Shown here: piece by piece, positions 25,351-32,840 of the stretch
Layout of the letters: each line of letters starts with the position of its first letter
Position numbering within the stretch: position 1 is the first letter of the stretch
Assembly (NCBI GenBank): GCA_902464015.1
Contig: CABQHM010000004.1
Span: 1-64,000 of the forward strand
DNA: 64,000 nucleotides
Direction: 5' to 3'
Source: an uncultured Coriobacteriales bacterium
GTDB taxonomy: Bacteria > Actinomycetota > Coriobacteriia > Coriobacteriales > UMGS124
The notes under the pieces: model-generated
What the model saw: only the letters and a program-made list of their open reading frames with translations
Databases searched by the model: none
What the model was told of the DNA's origin: nothing
Made by a program: the position numbers and the translations under genes

Positions 25351-26286
25351 ATGCTGTACGACTACCTCAACGAGTTCACCGCCATAGCTCGCACCGGAAG
25401 CCTTTCGAAAGCATCCCGCGAGCTCGGCGTGTCCCAACCAGCCCTCGGCCGTCACCTCTCCGCCCTTGAAACGCAACTGGGAGCCGCGCTTGTCACGCGC
25501 ACGGCGCAGGGCATTACGCCCACTGCAGAAGGACGTTACCTGCTAGGCATGGCACTTGACATCTGCAGCATCGGCGAGGAAATCGAGCGACATTTCGCAA
25601 GCTTGCGATGCGGCAACGAGCAACGCCAGCTATACATCAGCGGCTTTGCCCTGCTCGGGCCCGTCCTCGAAGCCGTGAGGCAGGCTTGCGCCGATGTGGC
25701 AAAAGCGGGCCGCCCCGTGGGGATGCCGCTCTATCGCGCGGACAACTGCTCGGGCAACCTCGCACAGGCCCTCACCGGCGCACAGACCGATATCGTGATT
25801 ACCATGGGGGCCGGCTTACATCGCGAACCCTTGCTCGAGCAGCTCTTTTGCCGCAAACTTTTCGATGCTCCGTGCGTTGCTGCGGTGGAGCCCGATAGCC
25901 ATCTCGCCCACCATAGCAGTATCACCCTGGACGACCTGCGCTCCGTTCGCATCGCACGGCCTTCCGGCGAGCTTGAAGGCTCAGACCTGCGATGGGAGGA
26001 ACTCCGCAGCCGCTGCCTCGAACGCGGCTTTTCGCCCCTGTCCTACACGACAAGCTTCGATGCGCGCCCATACAACGGTTGGAACCTGCCAGGCTGCGTC
26101 GTCTTGTTTATGGCCGAACAAATTGACGACGAGGCAGCAAGGCGCATCGGCAAGGTTATTTTGCCACTCGATGACTTTGCGTATGAAATGTACGCCGCCT
26201 GTCGTCGGGACGATGAGCTGGCGCGCACTGTGATTGACGGCGCAGCACGACATCTAAGCGAGCGAGAGAAGCCCGGCGAGGCGTAG
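25351..26286 (+). CDS. LysR-family transcriptional regulator
   Basis: This 311-residue protein has the N-terminal LysR winged helix (LNEFTAIARTGSLSKASRELGVSQPALGRHLSALETQLGAALVTRTAQGITPTAEG) and a periplasmic-binding-like effector domain. The ATG at 25351 follows CGGGAGG. It is divergent from the flavoprotein at 25177, the classical LysR arrangement, so that gene is its probable target and a substrate or product its probable co-inducer. Confidence 0.88.
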   Translation: MLYDYLNEFTAIARTGSLSKASRELGVSQPALGRHLSALETQLGAALVTRTAQGITPTAEGRYLLGMALDICSIGEEIERHFASLRCGNEQRQLYISGFALLGPVLEAVRQACADVAKAGRPVGMPLYRADNCSGNLAQALTGAQTDIVITMGAGLHREPLLEQLFCRKLFDAPCVAAVEPDSHLAHHSSITLDDLRSVRIARPSGELEGSDLRWEELRSRCLERGFSPLSYTTSFDARPYNGWNLPGCVVLFMAEQIDDEAARRIGKVILPLDDFAYEMYAACRRDDELARTVIDGAARHLSEREKPGEA

Positions 26287-26497
26287 GGGCAGCGGGTCCC
26301 GGACGAGCGCGGCAACACCCACGCGAGACGCCCCAGGTATTCGGGCCCAAACGTCCGTTCATCGGCTTGCCCCAGTGCTATACCCCGCTCGCCGGAGATG
26401 AAAGCGCGGCCCCGTCGGATTCGTGTTGGCCACCGAGCGGAAACGCCATCGCCCGCCGGCATTCATGCAGCGGGTCGGTGGGGAACCGCGCTCCGGT

Positions 26498-27277
26498 TTA
26501 CTTGTGCGTGTACTGGCCGTGGCGCTTGGTGCTGGAGCTGCGCTGGATGGCAAACTTGGGGCAACGATGCAGGCAGCGCAGGCACATGGCGCAGCGGTCC
26601 TGCACCCACACAGGACGGCCGTCGCGCATCTCAATGGCGCCGATCGGGCAGCTTTTCGCGCACAAGCCGCAGCCGGTGCAAGTGTCCTCAACCGCAAACT
26701 TGCTGGTCAGGCGCATGCTGTTGTCGTAGATTGCCTTGCCGATGGAGCCCGTGAAACCCGGCATGTTGAACTGGAGATGTCGCCCGCGGACGCGCTCGTC
26801 CAGCATGGCGCGCACGTCTTTGATGCGCTTGTCTGCCCGGGCGTTGTGGGCCGCGACCTTCTCCTTGTCGGACAGGTCGAATATCGGCGTCCAGGTGTCG
26901 GGCATGCTCACACCGAAAGCCGCATCGAGAAGCAGACCCTTCTCGCACAGGATCGCATCGGCATGCGCCACCATCCCGCCCGGCGTGATTCCGAACGTGG
27001 CAATGAGAAACACGTAGGGCTTGTCCGCAGCAGACCCCGCCGCCGATTCGGACCCCGACGCGAACGAAAACTCTGCGCGCTCAAGGAACTCGCGCACCAG
27101 GCTGGGCAGCGTCCAGCAGTACGTGGGCGAGAGAATTCCCAGGCGGCCGTCATCAACATGCCAGCTCAACTCCCCCGTGCGCAGAGCATCCTCCATGGAG
27201 ACCAGGCGTTCGCCCTCATGCGCGATGCCACGTGCCACGTGCAGGGTATTTCCCGTTGCAGAGAAGCAAAAGAGCAT
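26498..27277 (-). CDS. EFR1-type flavodoxin/ferredoxin fusion protein
   Basis: This 259-residue protein combines a short flavodoxin-like N-terminal half (MLFCFSATGNTLHVARGIA, the FMN phosphate loop; SPTYCWTLPSLVREFLE) with two C-terminal 4Fe-4S motifs. The first is CTGCGLCAKSCP, the second CAMCLRCLHRCP (about residues 198-240). This is the EFR1-family architecture. It starts at 27277 behind GTAGGAGG, 25 bases after the radical SAM gene, so the two form an operon. The likely role is to supply low-potential electrons, probably to that radical SAM enzyme; the pairing is inference from position. Confidence 0.85.
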   Translation of the reverse strand: MLFCFSATGNTLHVARGIAHEGERLVSMEDALRTGELSWHVDDGRLGILSPTYCWTLPSLVREFLERAEFSFASGSESAAGSAADKPYVFLIATFGITPGGMVAHADAILCEKGLLLDAAFGVSMPDTWTPIFDLSDKEKVAAHNARADKRIKDVRAMLDERVRGRHLQFNMPGFTGSIGKAIYDNSMRLTSKFAVEDTCTGCGLCAKSCPIGAIEMRDGRPVWVQDRCAMCLRCLHRCPKFAIQRSSSTKRHGQYTHK

Positions 27278-27302
27278 GGTGTCCTCCTACGTCCGCATCC
27301 CC

Positions 27303-28232
27303 TCAGCCCCAGCAAGCGCCCTCGACCTTCTGGAAGCTGCGCTCGACGGAGATGCTCCCCTCGCCTGCCGCTTTCGCCACAAGACGCTCGTCGCGACCCC
27401 AACCGGCGGCTGCGCGCACATGCACGTCGCGCAAAACCAGGCGCGCCATGGCGAGCAGCGCCCGGGCTTCGTCGAGGTCGCACTCGGGATGGTCGTTCAT
27501 CTCAATGCCGGGCGCATGGCGAAACTTAGAGATATAGAGTACCTCAAGACCGACGAGGCCGCGAACGTCAAAGAGAGACTTGGCGTAATCCTCCCAGCGC
27601 GTCTCGTGCGGGCCCAGTCCCGCCATAAGACCGGTGCCCACACCGATGCCATGACGGGCGATACGCTCGGCAAACTTCAGCTTCTCATCGAGGTTATCGC
27701 CTGGCTTGACCTGCTTGAATACCTCGGGATTTGTTGTCTCGAACACCGAGAACACGCGCAGCACGCCCAAGCGCGCCAGTTCCTCGAGACCCTTGTCGTC
27801 AAACGACGGCCCGCAGTTCACAACGATGCGCATGTCATCGAAGCCGGCCTCACGAATGGCGCGTACGATGGGGAGCACGCGGCCCTCGCCCGAGCTCGCG
27901 CTGCAGCCGCCGCTCAGGTGGAACTGCCTGATGTCGCTCTCGTCGTGAAGCTGGCGCACGAAGCCCACGGCCTCATCAGGCGTCATGGGCTCGCTGTGAC
28001 CATCGTGCCAGTAGGGGCAATAGAGGCACAGTGGGCGCAGATGACACGGGGTCACGCTGTTGAAGGCAGCCTCGCGCTCGTCCCTGCCCGCCATAAGGCG
28101 GTCGCGCACCGATGCCGCCACGCCACACAGGGCGTCGAGCGCGGCCCGGTCCCTCTCGCATGCGGAAAACAGCGTCAAGGCCTCGTCTTTTGTCGGCGGC
28201 CTATCCTCAAGCTCACGAATCAAGGCAAGCAT
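27303..28232 (-). CDS. Radical SAM protein with Cx5CxxC motif
   Basis: This 309-residue protein has the cluster motif C63-x5-C69-x2-C72 (CHLRPLCLYC), not the canonical Cx3CxxC. It then has FHLSGGCSASSGEG (equivalent of the GGE region), IVVNCGPSFD, VFSVFETTNPEVFK and a TGLMAGLGPHE loop, all typical of BioB/HydE-like TIM barrels. The Cx5CxxC spacing is known from HmdB, which acts in [Fe]-hydrogenase cofactor synthesis; whether that chemistry applies here is unclear. The ATG at 28232 is favoured by AAGGGGGACAC upstream. It is followed by an EFR1 ferredoxin gene and preceded by a leader of about 600 bp. Product unknown. Confidence 0.82.
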   Translation of the reverse strand: MLALIRELEDRPPTKDEALTLFSACERDRAALDALCGVAASVRDRLMAGRDEREAAFNSVTPCHLRPLCLYCPYWHDGHSEPMTPDEAVGFVRQLHDESDIRQFHLSGGCSASSGEGRVLPIVRAIREAGFDDMRIVVNCGPSFDDKGLEELARLGVLRVFSVFETTNPEVFKQVKPGDNLDEKLKFAERIARHGIGVGTGLMAGLGPHETRWEDYAKSLFDVRGLVGLEVLYISKFRHAPGIEMNDHPECDLDEARALLAMARLVLRDVHVRAAAGWGRDERLVAKAAGEGSISVERSFQKVEGACWG

Positions 28233-28265
28233 GTGTCCCCCTTCGATCCCCGGTAAAGATAGCAA

Positions 28266-28843
28266 GCAACGCGCGGACGCATCCCGCTGAGGAGGCAGCT
28301 CCTCTCATCCCCGCCGTATATCACGTGGAAGACAGGCATGCAGACGGCATCGCGCGGTGCCATGCCGCGCATGCCTTGCCCCCCTACGACATGGCGCACG
28401 TGTGTCACCATGGCATATCCCGAGCCGATACGCGGTTGCATATGCAACAATCTGATGTTGGGCGACTGCAGCCCGGAGACCAAACTGACAGCATGTCAAC
28501 CAGGGAAAAGCCCACCGGCCCAGAGATGGCACGCCAGCCGGAAAAGCAGCGTGTCACCCAATGGAGTGGGATATCGCCCTGGAAACGAGGCACCGCCCAG
28601 AAGGCGTCCAGAAAAAACGATGAGCGAGCAGGTCTCTCGACATGTCTCCATTGCAACAGAGCAGGTAGAAAACACACTTGATGATGCACCGCACTCGATC
28701 CCTGTTTACCTAGCCGCTTGGGAAGCGCTCGCCGCCGGGAAAAGCAAGTTGTCGCCGCAGGGCCAATCGCTACCTGAAAGAGCGTCTCACAGCCCTGAAA
28801 ATGATATGCTGACCCGAAAACCATCGTGCCGAGGGGACTTACC
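28266..28843. other. Long divergent leader with 14-bp palindrome
   Basis: This 578-bp interval between the radical SAM gene and the alpha/beta hydrolase gene has no supported coding region. Its base composition is lower in GC than the flanking genes toward the right end. It contains the perfect palindrome at 28435-28448. I searched by eye for cobalamin, SAM and molybdenum-cofactor riboswitch landmarks and did not find a convincing set. Confidence 0.4.
28435..28448. promoter_or_regulatory. Perfect palindrome, candidate operator
   Basis: GTTGCATATGCAAC is a perfect 14-bp palindrome located about 200 bases upstream of the radical SAM gene and 400 bases upstream of the hydrolase gene. The related half-site TTGCATAT recurs twice at 62224-62259, upstream of another gene. 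It is a plausible dimeric regulator site; the regulator is unknown. Confidence 0.4.
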
Positions 28844-29656
28844 GTGAAGAGACGCATGTTTCGCACGCCGCAGGGAGACATTGCATACTGGGTTTCGCGC
28901 AAAGGCCGCCCGGACAGGCCATGGCTCATCTTTTTGCCTGGCCTCACGGCTGATTACCGGCTCTTCGAACCCCAGATTGCCGCGTTCGAAGGCAAGGCGA
29001 ACCTTCTTGTGTGGGATGCGCCCTCGCACGGAGCGTCGCGCCCCTTCGAGCTTACATGGACGCTCGACGACCTCGCACGCTGGCTGCATGGCATTCTGGA
29101 GCAAGAAGGAATCGAGCGCCCCATACTCGTGGGCCAGTCCATGGGAGGCTACACGGCCCAGGCGTTTCTCGACCTTTTCCCAGGTCAGGCCGCTGGTTTC
29201 ATCTCAATTGACTCGGCACCGCTCAAGCGCCGGTATTTTCACGGGTGGGAGATTTGGGCGCTGCGTCACACCCGTCTCATGTACCTGAGCATCCCTTGGA
29301 AAACGCTCGTACGCCTGGGCTCCACAGGATGCGCGACCACACCGCAGGGCCAGGCCCTCATGCGCGAGATGATGGCCGGCTACGGCAAGCGCGAGTATTG
29401 CGACCTTGCAGCGCATGGCTATCGCGCCCTGGCCGACGCGGCCGCCGAGGATCGCCCGTATGTCATCGACTGCCCGAGCCTGCTTGTTTGCGGGGAAAAG
29501 GACGCCGCAGGCTCGGCGCGCGACTACAACAAGCGCTGGGCCGCCGCCGAGAACCTCGACCTGCACTGGATTGCCGACGCCGGCCACAACTCCAACACCG
29601 ACAAACCCGACGAGGTCAACGCTCTCATCGAGGGATTTTGGGGCCGCATACGCTGA
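28844..29656 (+). CDS. Alpha/beta hydrolase
   Basis: This 270-residue cytoplasmic protein has the alpha/beta-hydrolase fold: oxyanion-hole region FLPGLTADYRLFEP, the nucleophile elbow GQSMGG (Ser99), an acid strand SLLVCGEKDAAGS and the late histidine in IADAGHNSNTDKPDEV. The GTG start at 28844 is chosen because GAGGGG lies seven bases upstream; an in-frame GTG at 28826 overlaps that box. It probably hydrolyses a small ester, lactone or similar bond; substrate unknown. It stands alone, and a palindromic element follows its stop. Confidence 0.83.
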   Translation: MKRRMFRTPQGDIAYWVSRKGRPDRPWLIFLPGLTADYRLFEPQIAAFEGKANLLVWDAPSHGASRPFELTWTLDDLARWLHGILEQEGIERPILVGQSMGGYTAQAFLDLFPGQAAGFISIDSAPLKRRYFHGWEIWALRHTRLMYLSIPWKTLVRLGSTGCATTPQGQALMREMMAGYGKREYCDLAAHGYRALADAAAEDRPYVIDCPSLLVCGEKDAAGSARDYNKRWAAAENLDLHWIADAGHNSNTDKPDEVNALIEGFWGRIR

Positions 29657-29671
29657 ATCAGGCCCAAAACT

Positions 29672-29799
29672 GGCAAAAGTCTGCGTTATAACTCCTAAGC
29701 TCTGCCGAACAGGCAATTGCCGGCCGAGAAGCACCAGGTAGATTGCCTGTGCCTTTGAACCCTATCTCCCCTCAGAGATTTATAACGCAGACTTTTGCC
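29672..29799. repeat. 128-bp element with perfect 20-bp terminal inverted repeats
   Basis: The left end GGCAAAAGTCTGCGTTATAA (29672-29691) and the right end TTATAACGCAGACTTTTGCC (29780-29799) are perfect reverse complements. Between them are the palindrome GGCAATTGCC and a further inverted pair CAGGCAAT/ATTGCCTG. The AT-rich ends differ from the surrounding GC-rich DNA. It lies between the converging hydrolase and TorD genes. It could be a miniature inverted-repeat element or a large cruciform terminator; no target-site duplication or transposase is seen. Confidence 0.6.
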
Positions 29800-29966
29800 C
29801 GATTTCAGCAAGGGGGCACAGATGAAGGGCAAGGAGCTGCGCCGCCACGGGTGTCCTATGGCGCCACACAGCAGGTGCAGTCCACCACTTCTCGTAAGAA
29901 GAAAGAACCTGCCTACGGAACAACGAATCACACCCGTCCCTTTTCGTCATTTGCGACTCGCAACAC

Positions 29967-30046
29967 GCGAGCGACAGGTTGAGAAATCCGACGGCTTCGG
30001 GCCGATGCGGCCGGCAAAGCGTGAGATGCCTCAACCTGTCGCTCGC
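29967..30046. repeat. 80-bp hairpin repeat, copy A
   Basis: The ends are the perfect 16-bp inverted pair GCGAGCGACAGGTTGA (29967-29982) and TCAACCTGTCGCTCGC (30031-30046). A second copy of the same length lies at 37389-37468 with about ten substitutions. Both copies sit about 30 bases past the 3' end of a TorD-type chaperone gene on the minus strand. A transcript-end or mRNA-stability structure is likely; joint duplication with the chaperone gene is inferred. Confidence 0.75.
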
Positions 30047-30076
30047 AAGATGGTGTTGGGGGCGCGACGCGGGCCG

Positions 30077-31045
30077 CTACTCCCCCAGCTCGGCAGACAG
30101 CGACTCCATAGTGGTCGAGTCAACCTCGAGGTAACCCAGAAGGATGTCGGCCAGGGCGCGGTAGAAGCCCGTTCGCGCGATTCGCTTGACGTCGGCGGCA
30201 AACTCGGGTGCCCATACGCCCAGGTGGTCCCGTACGAAAGACCTTTCCTTCTCGACGAGCTCGGCAGCCCTGGCGATATCCCCGGCCGTAAGGGCCTCAG
30301 CGGCGCGGCTCAGCAAGACTGCGCAAAATGCCAGCTCAAAGCCCATGTGGTCTTCAGGCTCATTGTGCTCGTTCACAAGCGTGACCATCTCGGAGCGGTA
30401 CGCGGCAAGCACCGCGTCGCGGGCATCCTGCATGAGCAGTCGGTCCGGAGAGGTGTACACGCTCTCGTACGGATAGGCGACGTGGGAGGTATCCTGGGTG
30501 TTGCCGATAAAAACATGCAGGTAATCGACGTTGAGCTCGGTTCCCGTGCGCTCGCCCCTGTGGTTGAGGAAGACAACGAGGCCACGGTAACCTTCGTCGA
30601 GGTGGTCGTTGCCCGTGCGGGCAGGATAGCGGCCCTCGCAGAGAGACTGAAGCAGCTCGACATCAACCTCGCACTGGAACAACCTGCCGAGAAGCTCGTA
30701 TCCGGCAGCTTGCTGGGCAAGCAGGGAGACAAGTTCCTCGTGAGCGTAGAACTCATCGGAGTCGGCGTCTTCCACAGTGTTCGAAGGCAAGCCCTCCTCG
30801 GACATCACAGCCTCGCCGGCCGGTGCCTGCGCCTCCGCACACATAGCACACCCATCGGTCAGGTCCCGCGCCTCATCGCATGGCTCATCCCCGCTGACCA
30901 TGCCCTGCGACTTCGCGCACGCCATGCCCTCTTCCGTCAGACCCTGCTCGGCCTCGCTAGCAAAATCCGGCGTCTCCATGCACACCTCGGCCTCGCCGGC
31001 CACGCCCTGCGACTGCACGCTTGCTGCCATTGCCTCGTTCTCCAT
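30077..31045 (-). CDS. TorD/DmsD-type molybdoenzyme chaperone with N-terminal extension
   Basis: This protein of 322 residues starts at the ATG at 31045 (GGGAGTAGGGGAG upstream). The C-terminal 220 residues are an all-helical TorD-family fold with the marker segments DYLHVFIGNTQDTSHVAYPYESVYTSPDRLLMQ and EPEDHMGFELAFCAVLL. Such proteins bind Tat signals and insert cofactor into DMSO-reductase-type enzymes. The first roughly 100 residues are an acidic extension with five cysteines and semi-repeated SQG../EEGM units, absent from the second TorD here and unusual for the family. The gene starts five bases after the winged-helix gene, forming an operon. Its client is probably the adjacent molybdoenzyme at 32840. 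Confidence 0.83.
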   Translation of the reverse strand: MENEAMAASVQSQGVAGEAEVCMETPDFASEAEQGLTEEGMACAKSQGMVSGDEPCDEARDLTDGCAMCAEAQAPAGEAVMSEEGLPSNTVEDADSDEFYAHEELVSLLAQQAAGYELLGRLFQCEVDVELLQSLCEGRYPARTGNDHLDEGYRGLVVFLNHRGERTGTELNVDYLHVFIGNTQDTSHVAYPYESVYTSPDRLLMQDARDAVLAAYRSEMVTLVNEHNEPEDHMGFELAFCAVLLSRAAEALTAGDIARAAELVEKERSFVRDHLGVWAPEFAADVKRIARTGFYRALADILLGYLEVDSTTMESLSAELGE

Positions 31046-31050
31046 CTCCC

Positions 31051-31734
31051 CTACTCCCTTCCCGTTGCCGCAAGCTCGGCCAGCAGTGTGCGACCGTACT
31101 CGGTGATGGCCCATGCGCCGTCCCACTCGGCGGCGCCGGCCTTTTCGAGCTCGCCCACGAAATGCCCGCCATACATGCGCGGCTCAGCCGTGAGAGGATT
31201 GCTCTCGGCAACCTTGTCGACCTCCTGCTTGGTGGCGGGGCCTTCGCTCAACAGCTCAAGCAGCTCGCGATACACCGGCGCGTAATGCGGCTCGCGCGTC
31301 TCGAGCAAGTCGCTTGCATAGGCACCAACCGGGTCGCTGTCCAGGTATGCCTGGCCTGCCTCGGTGAGCTGCCAGGTACCAGGGGCAGGCGTGCTCACCA
31401 CGTAGAACCCCTCGTCGTCGATCTCGGGGACCTCAACCTCGCCGTTCTCCTCGGCATCGCGCATCTTTGCCTCGGCAAGCTCTTCCTCGTCGCTCTTCAC
31501 GTAGCGGATGGCACCATGGTCTTCCAGGACTTTGCGCAGCTCGACCGCAGAGTGCACGGAGCGATTGTTCTCGAGGATGGGGGCCATGATGGCATCCAGT
31601 TCCTCGCAGAGCTGCGGCTCCCGGCAGGCCTGCAGCACGGCCATCAAAACGCGCTGGTTGCCCGGCACGGCTTCGAATGCGTCTGCCACACGCGCGACGC
31701 TGTGCAGGCGCTCCGACACATCGACGTTGTCCAT
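31051..31734 (-). CDS. Winged-helix-like protein linked to TorD
   Basis: This 227-residue protein starts at the ATG at 31734 behind AAGGAGAGG. It appears to hold two winged-helix units: an ALLTAVLQACREP/HSAVELRKVLEDHGAIRYV-type region ending in GTWQLTEAGQAYLDSD, and a C-terminal unit with ELLELLSEGPATKQEVDKVAESNPLTAEPRMYGGHFVGELEKAGAAEWDGAWAITEYGRTLLAEL. Both end with a Trp-x-(L/I)-T-E-x-G wing. This could bind DNA or act as a protein adaptor for enzyme maturation. It is translationally close to torD and downstream of the Fe-S subunit gene. The family is not recognised with confidence. Confidence 0.7.
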   Translation of the reverse strand: MDNVDVSERLHSVARVADAFEAVPGNQRVLMAVLQACREPQLCEELDAIMAPILENNRSVHSAVELRKVLEDHGAIRYVKSDEEELAEAKMRDAEENGEVEVPEIDDEGFYVVSTPAPGTWQLTEAGQAYLDSDPVGAYASDLLETREPHYAPVYRELLELLSEGPATKQEVDKVAESNPLTAEPRMYGGHFVGELEKAGAAEWDGAWAITEYGRTLLAELAATGRE

Positions 31735-32234
31735 CTTCGTTCCTCTCCTTGCATGTCCCATATCGCCAAGGAGCAGACGGGACGCATCCCGGCTCTCCCT
31801 TGGCGGTAACCCTCAAGTCCCTCACCCGCAGACAAAGCGAAAAACAGCCGCACTCGCACAGAGGCCGACTCATCCAGCACGAGCCCCGCGAATGTCATGC
31901 CAACCGCACGCCCTCCCTCGCACTCGCCCGAAGCGGCTCGCACTCACACTTGCTCGGGTCCCACGGGGTCCGGCTCGCATTCGCGCTCAACCCCGCCCGC
32001 ACGACGCCCAACGGGCGAACATCTCTCCAAAAAGTCGATCCCTAGCTGGTGGAAGTTCACGTCAACGACGCTCGGCACATCGCTTACCCGTCGTCCGCCC
32101 CGCCCGGCGGGCGGGCAGGCATCCCTCCCAGAGCGCCTGCCCTGCAACCGGAGGGCGGCGGTCAAAACTGCGTCGCCCGCCCTGCAACCAGGGGGCGGCG
32201 GTCAAAACTGCGCCGCCCCCGCTTGCCTCAGCTC
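31735..32234. other. Non-coding interval with GC-rich stem-loops
   Basis: No gene is supported in this 500-bp region. A strong GC-rich inverted repeat is present near 32096-32120, followed by two tandem 40-bp hairpin units at 32141-32220. Both lie downstream of the Fe-S subunit gene on the minus strand and probably end or attenuate its transcript before the winged-helix/TorD pair. Confidence 0.45.
32141..32220. repeat. Tandem 40-bp hairpin repeat
   Basis: Two adjacent units (32141-32180, 32181-32220) each start CCTGCAACC, include GGGCGGCGGTCAAAACTGCG and end in a CGCCC stretch. Each folds into a stem of 8-10 GC pairs around GTCAAAACTG. They are placed 15 bases past the Fe-S subunit stop codon, so they probably form a double transcript-end structure. 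Confidence 0.65.
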
Positions 32235-32840
32235 TTACTCAGGCTGCAGCGTGGTGTCGATGTCGTCGTGCCACTCGGCGCGAGACGCCGGCAGGATGTA
32301 GCGCACGAGGGGCGCGTTGCCCGTGTCGGGCAAGAAGTGGACGTCTTCCTCGCTGTACTGGGCGAGGACCTTGTTCACGTCGCTCTCAGGGTCGTCGAAG
32401 TCACCCCAGAAGCGCGCGCCGGCCGAGCAAGTCCTCACGCACATGGGCTTGAGGCCGTCCTTCTCGGCAAGATGGCTGCACAGCGTGCACTTCTCCACCA
32501 CGGCGGTCTTCGCGTTGAAGGAACGCGCGCCATAGGGGCAGGCCGTCATGCAGGCGCGGCAGCCGATGCAGGCATCCGTGTCGACGAGGACGCGGCCCTT
32601 CTCGTCGCGGTAGGTGGCGCCGGTGGGGCACACCTGCTCGCAGGGGGCGTTCTCGCACTGCTGGCACATGACCGGCAGGAAGTACATCTGCAGGTTCGGG
32701 TACTCGCCGTAAGGGCCGCAGTCGATGAGCTTGTTCCAGTACACGCCCAGGTCAACGGCGTTCTCGTTCTTGCAAGCAACCTCGCAGCCGTGGCAACCGA
32801 TGCAACGGTCGAGGTCGACCACCATTCCATAGCGCGCCAT
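32235..32840 (-). CDS. Four-cluster Fe-S electron-transfer subunit (DmsB-like)
   Basis: This 201-residue protein has four 4Fe-4S motifs: CIGCHGCEVACK, CQQCENAPCEQVCP, CIGCRACMTACP and CTLCSHLAEKDGLKPMCVRTC. This is the DmsB/NrfC/PhsB type. It has no signal peptide; partners of this kind are co-exported with their catalytic subunit. Its ATG overlaps the catalytic subunit's stop codon (TAATG), so the two are made together. No DmsC-like membrane anchor gene follows, so the electron donor is unknown. Confidence 0.88.
   Translation of the reverse strand: MARYGMVVDLDRCIGCHGCEVACKNENAVDLGVYWNKLIDCGPYGEYPNLQMYFLPVMCQQCENAPCEQVCPTGATYRDEKGRVLVDTDACIGCRACMTACPYGARSFNAKTAVVEKCTLCSHLAEKDGLKPMCVRTCSAGARFWGDFDDPESDVNKVLAQYSEEDVHFLPDTGNAPLVRYILPASRAEWHDDIDTTLQPE

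Noticed and set aside
28266..28843. Possible cobalamin, SAM or molybdenum-cofactor riboswitch ahead of the radical SAM gene.
   Set aside because: No conserved box set could be recognised by eye on either strand; a covariance-model search would be needed.
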